A program made the translations under genes and the position numbers. The notes below the pieces were generated by a model. The model saw nothing but the letters and a program-made list of their open reading frames with translations. It had not been told where the DNA came from and did no database searches. This document shows positions 1-7,100 of a stretch of 9,387 bases of DNA, piece by piece (the first letter of the stretch is position 1; each line of letters starts with the position of its first letter). Origin of the DNA: Oscillospiraceae bacterium (GTDB lineage: Bacteria > Bacillota > Clostridia > Oscillospirales > Oscillospiraceae); contig JAISAA010000267.1 in assembly GCA_031266955.1 (NCBI GenBank), positions 1 to 9,387 of the forward strand, written 5' to 3'.

Positions 1-242
1 TTGACCGACGCGTAATCGCTCGGGCTCTTGTACTCGAAGATGTTGTGCCCTCTGAAAATGCGTCCGGTGTCGGTGTCTACAATCAAATCAGGGCGTTTTT
101 TGACTATTACGACGTCTATTCGCAGCGGTTCTTTTGCCAATTGGAACTCGTCCTTGAACTCTAACCCGTCGCTGTATTTGATGTAGGTTTCCCGCAGGCC
201 CTCGGCGAAGCCGGGGTGCCAGCTTATCGGTTCGATGTCCAT
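1..242 (-). CDS. Partial PD-(D/E)XK nuclease-like hypothetical protein (N-terminal 80 residues)
   Basis: The reverse strand reads from ATG at 242 without a stop to the window edge, so the C-terminus is missing. The start is supported by AGAGG at 257-253, ten bases upstream, and by a promoter just beyond it. The protein opens MDIEPISWHPGF and contains EPLRIDVVIVKKRPD (residues 38-52) followed by GRIFRGHNIFEYKSP (residues 60-74). D43, then E70-x-K72 on the next predicted strand, is the D...ExK spacing of a PD-(D/E)XK nuclease core. The hydrophobic runs around D43 and E70 fit the two core beta strands. From memory, proteins with this FRGHNIFEYKSP signature are common, uncharacterised and often multicopy in Clostridia. 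Nuclease activity is an inference from the motif. The gene diverges from the surface-protein gene to its right, and no functional link is visible. Confidence is high that it is a gene and moderate for the fold. Confidence 0.8.
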   Translation of the reverse strand, partial: MDIEPISWHPGFAEGLRETYIKYSDGLEFKDEFQLAKEPLRIDVVIVKKRPDLIVDTDTGRIFRGHNIFEYKSPSDYASV

Positions 243-265
243 GTGCTCACCGCCTCTGTGGGGAT

Positions 266-294
266 ATTATATACATCCTTGCGGCGGTTTGCAA
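266..294 (-). promoter_or_regulatory. Sigma-A-type promoter for the minus-strand gene
   Basis: On the reverse strand, TTGCAA (294-289) and a perfect TATAAT (271-266) are separated by exactly 17 bases. Transcription would begin near 259, giving a leader of about 16 bases that carries the AGAGG ribosome-binding site at 257-253. The -35 box matches the consensus at 4 of 6 positions and the -10 box at 6 of 6. Confidence 0.65.
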
Positions 295-343
295 GTATTG
301 ATTCTTGCGCTGCTGTGCGCGCGCTCCGTTCCCTCGTCCTGTA

Positions 344-366
344 GGGGCGACCGTCCTCGGTCGCCC
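344..366. repeat. Small GC hairpin (GGGCGACC / GGTCGCCC), dispersed-repeat type
   Basis: Positions 345-352 (GGGCGACC) and 359-366 (GGTCGCCC) form a perfect 8-bp stem around a 6-base loop, preceded by GTAG. Short hairpins of the form GTAGGGGCG...CGCCC recur in intergenic regions of many Clostridia. That is background knowledge; only one copy is visible here. There is no T-tract, so it is not a good intrinsic terminator. Confidence 0.5.
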
Positions 367-410
367 GATTCCTTGCGGCGTACCGTATTGTTTCGCCTGC
401 GCGGCGGGCG

Positions 411-438
411 CCCCATTTCTTTGCCGAAAGAAATGGGG
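411..438. repeat. Perfect 12-bp inverted repeat with 4-base loop
   Basis: CCCCATTTCTTT (411-422) pairs perfectly with AAAGAAATGGGG (427-438) around the loop GCCG. No T-run follows on either strand, so a terminator is not the best reading. It lies next to further C-run and G-run hairpins (453-467 and 475-491), and the whole block 341-501 looks like one composite non-coding repeat. An RNA function cannot be excluded. Confidence 0.55.
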
Positions 439-452
439 GAAAGAACGGCAAA

Positions 453-501
453 AGGGGGTCTCCCCCTGTTGAAACCCCCAAATCGCGGGGGCTTACGGGG
501 G
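453..501. repeat. Cluster of C-run/G-run hairpins
   Basis: AGGGGG (453-458) and CCCCCT (462-467) form a 6-bp stem with a 3-base loop. CCCCC (475-479) can pair with GGGGG (487-491) or with the later GGGGG (497-501), so more than one fold is possible. This is the right end of the hairpin block that begins at 341. No coding frame here looks real. Confidence 0.4.
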
Positions 502-734
502 CTGTTTGCAGCCGGTAGGCGCGGCGCTGGCATTTACGGGCGATATCGGGGCATATTGCTGTAGCGCTCTGTGTCAATACGCGAATCGGCGCATTTCGCT
601 GCCGCCCTGCTGTGCATACGGGATGTACGGTTGCCCCCGGCGCGCCCGCGGCGCGTGCCACGTGCGCGCACGCACGTTAAATCACACGTACGCGCGCTCC
701 GCGCGCGGCGCATTTACAATTTCGCCAAAAACCC
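502..734. other. Intergenic stretch without a recognisable gene
   Basis: I see no credible coding sequence here. Open frames exist on both strands, but their translations are arginine/alanine/proline-rich with no domain and no ribosome-binding site. The stretch 630-710 is dominated by GCGC/CGCG alternation. It includes a perfect 12-base palindrome CGTGCGCGCACG (661-672) and a CGCGCG-CTC-CGCGCG hairpin (691-705). Composition becomes more AT-rich from 711 as the promoter is approached. Confidence 0.5.
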
Positions 735-763
735 TTTACACGCGCCGCCGAACGTGGTATCAT
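735..763 (+). promoter_or_regulatory. Sigma-A-type promoter upstream of the giant surface-protein gene
   Basis: TTTACA (735-740) and TATCAT (758-763) are spaced by exactly 17 bases; each box matches the consensus at 5 of 6 positions. Initiation is expected near 770. It is the best forward promoter in the intergenic region. It would produce a leader of about 255 nucleotides that includes both palindromes (830-867 and 977-1006) before the start codon at 1025. Confidence 0.6.
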
Positions 764-829
764 ATAGAAGGTTTCGACCGCTATCAACATCTTTCTCGCG
801 ACTGCCCGCCCGCGCGTTTTTTGCCCGTC

Positions 830-880
830 AACCCATGTAACATTTTCACTAAAATGTTACATGGGTTGTTTTTCTTTTCT
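830..880 (+). terminator. Terminator-like hairpin (17-bp perfect stem plus T-rich tail) in the leader
   Basis: Positions 830-846 pair perfectly with 851-867 (17 bp, three G-C pairs near the base) around the loop CACT (847-850). The tail 866-880 reads TTGTTTTTCTTTTCT. A strong stem directly followed by a T-rich tract is the form of a Rho-independent terminator. It sits between the promoter at 735-763 and the gene at 1025, so if active it would act as an attenuator and not as a gene-end terminator. No gene ends just upstream on the plus strand. The tract is interrupted by G and C, and the stem is mostly A-T, so strength is uncertain. Confidence 0.45.
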
Positions 881-1006
881 CCCGCAAGCCTTTTCGGCTG
901 CGCAGCTTGTCCCGCACGCGTCCGGCGGCGCCTTTTTGCCTTTGAAAAAGCTCCTGCTTGCAGGCGCTTTTGGGGTCATGTAACATTTTAGTGAAAATGT
1001 TACATG
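834..1006. repeat. Pair of 30-nt palindromes in exact inverted orientation flanking 113 bp
   Basis: The 30-nt units 834-863 and 977-1006 share the same arms (CATGTAACATTTT and AAAATGTTACATG). They differ only in the 4-base loop, CACT in the first and AGTG in the second, so each unit is the exact reverse complement of the other. The inner segment 864-976 is unrelated, C/G-rich and T-rich, and has no coding character. The layout resembles a small non-autonomous element with palindromic terminal repeats (MITE- or REP/BIME-like), or two operator copies. I see no clear target-site duplication outside the ends. Confidence 0.6.
977..1006 (+). promoter_or_regulatory. Second palindrome, abutting the ribosome-binding site
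   Basis: A perfect 13-bp stem (977-989 with 994-1006) around loop AGTG ends five bases before the ribosome-binding site of the giant gene. Its left arm contains TAACAT (981-986), which lies 17 bases after TTGCAG (958-963). A weaker promoter may therefore overlap this palindrome, which could make it an operator. As RNA, its arms can also pair with those of the first palindrome, allowing mutually exclusive folds. Regulatory function is inferred from position and symmetry only. Confidence 0.4.
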
Positions 1007-1010
1007 GCCG

Positions 1011-1018
1011 AAAGGCGG
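1011..1018 (+). promoter_or_regulatory. Ribosome-binding site selecting the start at 1025
   Basis: AAAGGCGG lies six bases before ATG at 1025. An in-frame ATG also exists at 1004, but it falls inside the palindrome and has no purine-rich site at a workable distance. The 1025 start directly yields a classic MKK signal-peptide N-terminus, so it is preferred. Confidence 0.6.
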
Positions 1019-1024
1019 ATAACG

Positions 1025-1165
1025 ATGAAAAAGCACTTGCAAATACACGGATTTTTACGCCAGGTTCTGTCCTTGGCGCTCGCGGCGGCGCTCACGCTCG
1101 GGCTTGCGCCCGCGTTCACTCCGGGCTCTCTGCCGGGGCTGCTGCCGCCGATAGCTGCGCTCGCG
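1025..1165 (+). other. Sec signal peptide of the giant surface protein (residues 1-47)
   Basis: The n-region carries MKK and R12. A hydrophobic core runs from about V14 to F31 (VLSLALAAALTLGLAPAF). A Pro/Gly-rich stretch then leads to A45-L46-A47, an AxA signal peptidase I site before D48. No cysteine is present, so it is not a lipoprotein. The peptide is longer than average because of the Pro/Gly stretch 33-42, and an earlier cleavage near A28-A30 is possible. Confidence 0.75.
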
Positions 1166-4100
1166 GATGGAGCGCCGGAAGCGGAGTCCGAGCTTCCGCG
1201 CACGATTTTCGCCAACATCGGCCCCGGCGGCTTCAACTCGGCCAACACGTCGCGCGGTCTGCTCGACCCGAACAAGACGATGTTCATCAACGGCACAAGA
1301 GGCGACGCCGGCATACTCACCGCGGACGGAGCTGTTGCGTTGACGACAACCACCGGCAGCAACGCTGCGGGCGCGGGAAGCGCCTTCCTCTCACGCCGCA
1401 TATACTCCGAGACCGGCTTCTCCGCGCGCTTTGAGATGCGCTTGGGGCCGAGGGGCAGTGACGCTTCCGATGGCTTTGCCTTCGTCGTCGCGAAGAATAC
1501 GAACAAGATCGGCGGCACGGCGAACAGCATAGGTTACGCGGGCATTCCGGACAGCTTTGCCTTTATCTACGATACTTTTTATAACTCGGTAAAAGGCCAA
1601 GCCAACAACTCGGCCTATGTGCCGCAGGTGCAAAAGGCGCAAAACGGCGACTACATTCTCGCCACGGCGGAAAATCTCAATGCTCCCGGCTCATACGGCT
1701 CGGTTCTGGCCTTCCCGGGCGAGGGGCTCGGCGGCGCGGCGAACTACTCCGTGTTTGGCTGGGTGGACTACGACAGCAAGAATCGGACCATGGCGCTCTA
1801 TCTCAGTCTTGCACCAGAAGAGGGAAAGGAACTAACGAAGCCGAAGAATCCCATCAGCGAGTTCACCGGCATCGACATTGAGGCGGTGCTCGGCAACCAG
1901 TATTTCATCGGCTTCACCGCCGCGAACGGCAGACAGCAGCATATTTTGAAGCAGTTCTACGTCTTCAACGAAAACGCGCCGAAGGTGGACTTCAACGGCA
2001 ACGGCGTCGGAATGAATATGTCAGACGGCGAAGGCGGCGGCGAGGATACGGGGATCATTGAGGATTACACGCCGCCGTCCGCGCCCGTTGTCACGCAGAG
2101 TAGCAGCGGTATGACCGACGCGCTTATGGTCTTTACCGTCGGCGGCTCGGACGACGAGAACGGCGTGCGCAAGTACCAATATCAGACCGGAAGCGAAACG
2201 GTGTGGCACGATTACACGGACGCGGGCGGAAACGAGCTCGTCCTCGACAGCTCGCGGCTGATAACGACGGCGATCATTCCGGGCGGCAGCGCTGAGGTGC
2301 GCGCCCGCGCGCTGGATCACGGGGGCAATATATCCTCAGAGACGTCGGCGACGCTGAAATACAACATCGCCCCGGGGCCGACGATGACCGCCCCGGCGGA
2401 TAAGGCGGCGGGCGTTTTCCCGGCGAACACGCCCGAGCTTATCATATCCTTCAAGAGCAAAATCAATATCGCAACCGTTGGGACTGTGACGGTCAAGGAC
2501 ACAAATAACAATACCGCCGCATTCGCGACCGGCCCGATCATAGCGGACGACGCACGCTGGGACGCCTCGCAGAGCAAGCTGACGCTGCCGTTCGCGCTGG
2601 GCGACACAGGCTTGGGCTACGGCAAGAGCTACATCGTGACTGTCAGCGGCTTTGTGAACACGTCAAACATCAGTATGGGCGACAATGACGAACCGGCGAC
2701 GGTGACCTACACCTTCTCCACCATCGGGCGCGAGGCTACGCCGAACGCCGCCATCGACTTTACGAACGAGCGCCTGACGGGGCTTACAAGCAATGTCGTA
2801 TACAAAATAAACGGCGCGGAATACACGGCGTCGGGCGGCGTGGTCCCGATACAGGCCTCCTGGCTCGGCACGGCGGTGCGCATCGTAAAGCCCGGCACTG
2901 CGGCGACCGTTGACAGCGCCGCGCAGGAGCTTGAGATACCCGCGCGCCGGAACGCGCCGGCAGACCTTGGCAGCGGGCTGAACCGAAGCCGCATCACGGG
3001 TACGACGGCAGATATGGAATACGCGGCGAGCGCGGGCGCGGCCTCGTGGACAAGCTGCACCGCTTCCGCTACGGAGGTTGACGAGGGCACGTATTATGTG
3101 CGGTACAAGGTCAGCGCCTCCGAGTTCAAGAGCGAAACGACAACGGTGGAGGTTCAGGCGACGACATACACGCTGAACGCCGCCGCGCCGGTCTTCACGG
3201 CAATATCCGACGGAGATACGCAACCGGAGGGGAAAAATCTCACAATCACAAGCAGCGGAAACTCAGACGCGACGATTTCCGGCGTCACCTCGTCGAGCGC
3301 CGATTTTACGGTTATCACGGGGGATGGAACTGTCTCTGCGGGCGGCGCGAATACGTCATATAAAGTACAACCCGTGAATCTCAAAGTCGGCACCCACACC
3401 GCGACAATTACGGTCAAGTACAACGGCGACAAGACGGCGACGGTGCAGGTGAGCATCACCGTGCGCGAGAAAAAGCCCGCCATCGCCATAGACTATGTGA
3501 ACGAACAGCTCACAGGCTTAACGCCGGGCGACACCTACACGGTGAACGGAAACAGCCTGACGGCGTCCACAGGCAAGCTGAACATCGAAAACGCGTGGCT
3601 GGGCACGACGCTCACAATCGTCAAAACGAACGCGAACACCGCGCTCAACAGCGAGGCGCAGTCTCTGTATGTAGCCCCGCGCTCCGATCCGCCGCAGGGC
3701 GTCACGGCGACAAATGAAACCTATGCAGGCGAAAAAGACGGCAAGCTCACAGACGTCACGGCGGCTATGGAATACCGCCGCAACGGCGCCGCTGTGTGGA
3801 CGCCCGGCACGGGCGATACTATCACAAACCTCGCGCCTGGCGAATATCAGGTGCGGTACACTGCCGGCGCTGGCGCGAGCTTCCACAGCCGCGCGGTACA
3901 GCTCACCGTGGAGGCGAGCCGAAAATATAAGCTCACCGCGACGGTCAGCGCCGACCCGGGCGGCGAGCTTGGAAAAGTCAACACAAGCTATCTGCTCGTG
4001 ACGCTCACGCACGATAACTCTGCCAACAACGCAGTCCCAATAGCAGGCCTCGCGGAGGCATCGTCGAGTACAACGCCCGGCGCGTGGGTCTCCGGCGCGG

Positions 4101-7100
4101 CGGCCGTCGGCGTCGTCACCGACAACGGCGACGCGGACGACAAGACGTGGCGCGTGAACATCAACCCCACGGAAAACAACGCGCAAGCGACGCTGACGCT
4201 GACCGAGTGGACGGCGCAGAACGGCAACACGTATACTGTGACAAATATAGAACCTGCGAGCGTCACGGTGTACAAATCCATCCCGGAGCTCACGCCGGCG
4301 GCGCAAGTGAACTATGCCGACGAGACGCTGACAAATCTCACAGGAACCGACCACTACACGATAAACGGAGCGGACCGGCAGGCGGCGGGCGGAATTATCC
4401 CGATATCTGATTTCATAGAGATAGCGTCCGGCGCTTCCGACGCGTCCAAAACGACGCTCCGGATCATAAAAACAGGCGGGACGGCGACCGCCGACAGCGC
4501 GGCGCAGACAATAGAGATACCGAAGCGCCGCCCCGCGCCGCCGATAACGCCCGTGCCGCCGCAGGCGGCCAACGGCAAAGCCTCGATAACCGGCGTGGAC
4601 ACAACAATGCAATACCAATCCGGTGACGCGGGCTGGACTGATGTGACAAGCACTTCGATAACGGGTCTCGGATCCGGCGTGTACCATGTGCGCTACACAG
4701 CTACATCCGCCGCGTTCCACAGCAGAATGGCGGAGGCCGTATTCCACAACTACGGCGCCATCGACTTTGGCGACGTGTACGAGGGCTACAGCCTGAACGG
4801 CACTCCCGGCATTCCCGCGAAAACAGTCACGAACACGGGCGGCGGAATAGTGGACAGCGCAGAGCTGACGGGCGCAAAAGCAGCCTCGTTCACATTGAAT
4901 CCCAACACCGGGAGCAGCGCCACACGGCAAGTGCGGCCCGCCGCAAATCTGCCCGCCGATGATTACGAAGCCGTCGCGCAGTTCAAGGACGCCTCAAGCG
5001 TCGCGCTGGACAAGTTCGACCTGTATTTCGGCGTACATAAAAAAGCGAATATACTATCCGTTACGCCGCATACAAACGACACAACAAAACTGACGGACAG
5101 CATAACCGTGGTATTTGAGCACCCGATCGACCTCGCTTACGGCGATATTTCCGTCGCCGGCGGCGCGGTGAAATCCGGCGCCGGCTTTACGGACAGCGGA
5201 AGCGGCCCGCGAACAGAGTACACCCTCGCCGTGACGCCGCAGATGAGCGCCGCGGACGGCGCGGCGATCCGCGTGCAGGTGAATCTGGACGACGCGAATC
5301 TGCGCGACGCTTACGCCTATCAGCTCTCACAGCCGGACGGCAGGGCAATGGCGTCAAGCGACGGCGCCAAAGTCTCGATCCCCCGAGCGATAGAAAGCGC
5401 GGAGGCGTTCACGCCGGTGTCCGGCTACTCCACGGGATACGTGCAGTTCACGCTCAACCGCGAAAAATACCCCATAGACACCGACGCCATCGAGGAGGTC
5501 ATAAAGGGACAGTCCCCCGGCTACGTCTACTCCGGTAACGTGCTGCTCAAGGTAGGCGACACGACGGTGACGCCCACGTATATATTCCGCGTGGACAACG
5601 ACATGGGCTATACGTTCCGCGTGCTCATAGAGCCGACAGTGAGCGGAGCTGACGGAACCGTGAAGCTCTCCGTCCCCGGCTTCGGCATCACGGAGCCGTT
5701 CACCGTTAAGGGTGGCGTCACAAAGGCGGACGCGACGTTTACCGGCAACGCCTACGTCCTCAGCGCGCACGGCGGCAACTACCCGACCGACGTTGACGAC
5801 GCGCACCAGATACTTCACCCCATCGACGCCGCGCCCGACGCCCAAACGCCCGTCTACGCCGCGCCGGCCTTAGAGCTGCGCGTGAACCGTGAACACGGCG
5901 ATGGCTGGACGATCAGCGAGTTTTACCTCGGCGGCGAGCCGTATGCCGGATACACGATATCGGGCGGCGGGGAGCTCGATCAGATATTTGACGGCGTCAC
6001 CAACAGCCAGAGCTACCCCAAGCTTACAAATTACCTGAAAATCACGCTGCCCGAGGGCTGGACGCGTGACGACGGCACATACGCGATCCGCGCGGTTTTG
6101 ACAAAAGCCGACGAGCATATCCTGCTGCTCGCCAAGGTGACGGTCACGGGCATCACGCCGACATACGCGCTGACCGTCACAGGCGGCTCGGGCGGCGGCA
6201 GATATCCGGCGGGCGCGGCAGTCCCGATAGCGGGGGAGACCCCGGCGCCGATCAAAGCCTTTCTCGGCTGGGCGCAGGCCGCGCAGTCCGGAGCTGCGGG
6301 ATATATCGCCAAGCTCCCGTCCGGCCTCAGCGGCACGGTAATAATGCCGGCCGGCGACGCGGCGCTGACGGCGAGCTACGCGGACAGGGGCGCCGCGCCA
6401 AGCGCCTCCGTAAGCTACGCAAGCGAGACGCTTGCGCTCTCAGACGGCGATTACAGCTTTAACGCGGGCAGCCCCGTAACGGTCACGGGCGGGGCGTATC
6501 CGATAGACGAGGCGTGGTTCGGCGCGACGCTTACGGTGCGGAGCGTCAAGTATGTTGAGTTCGGCGGCGGCGGTGCCCGGGTGCGCGTTGACAGCGTGCC
6601 GAGCTATGTGGATATACCGGCGCGCACGGCGCAAATACCGGACGCGGTGGGCGTACCGGAGACGTTCTATGGCTTCAGCGACGGCAGGCTGACGTATGTC
6701 AACAGCGCTATGGAATACGACGACGGCCACTACATCTGGGAGGGCATAACCGGCGCCGCCGTCGAAAACCTCGCGCCCGGCACATATTACGTGCGGTACA
6801 AGGCGACGGCCTCCGCGTTCGCGAGCGCAAGCCAAATCGTTGAGATAGAGCCGGGCGAGCCGCCCGTGTGGGCGATAGAGCTCGACAAGAGCGCCACCTT
6901 CAGCTTCCCCGAAAAAGCCTACGGCTACGGCCCCGTAACGCCGCTGACGGTCAAGATAACAAACGCCGGCAACCAGCCGACGGGCGCTTTGACTGTAAAC
7001 CTGTCGGGCTCAGACTTCACGCTGGCAGCCCCAGACCCTACTACCAGTATAAGCCTTCCCGGCATACCCCGTTACGGCGCGGCGACCTTCACCGTGGCGC

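Noticed and set aside
411..438. Intrinsic terminator for a gene on either strand
   Set aside because: The stem is perfect, but no T-run follows it on either strand and no gene ends nearby.
224..1000. Several overlapping open frames of 60-160 codons in the intergenic region on both strands
   Set aside because: Their products are arginine/proline-rich low-complexity translations of hairpin repeats and GCGC tracts. They overlap one another and the promoters, and none has a plausible ribosome-binding site with a domain.
1004..1006. Alternative in-frame ATG start for the giant gene
   Set aside because: It lies within the second palindrome with no Shine-Dalgarno sequence in position. It would place MAERRIT before MKK and spoil the usual signal-peptide N-terminus.
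834..1006. BlaI/CopY-type operator (TACA-N2-TGTA) reading of the palindromes
   Set aside because: The arms contain TGTAACA and TGTTACA with a different centre and a 30-nt symmetric span; the compact TACA-N2-TGTA core is absent.
243..1024. tRNA, rRNA or known riboswitch in the intergenic region
   Set aside because: No cloverleaf, rRNA-like segment or riboswitch core motif that I recognise is present; the structures seen are simple hairpins.
3518..4930. Long open frame (470 codons) on the minus strand, antisense to the giant gene
   Set aside because: The translation is rich in Arg, Cys and His with no domain, no ribosome-binding site and no export signal. It mirrors codon bias of the plus-strand gene, whose frame encodes recognisable domains throughout. 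The same holds for the other antisense frames between 2021 and 9373.
2750..6853. CRISPR array or tandem DNA repeat
   Set aside because: The repeated units are protein modules of 411-453 bp that are diverged at DNA level and separated by unequal distances. No short identical direct repeats with unique spacers were seen anywhere in the window.
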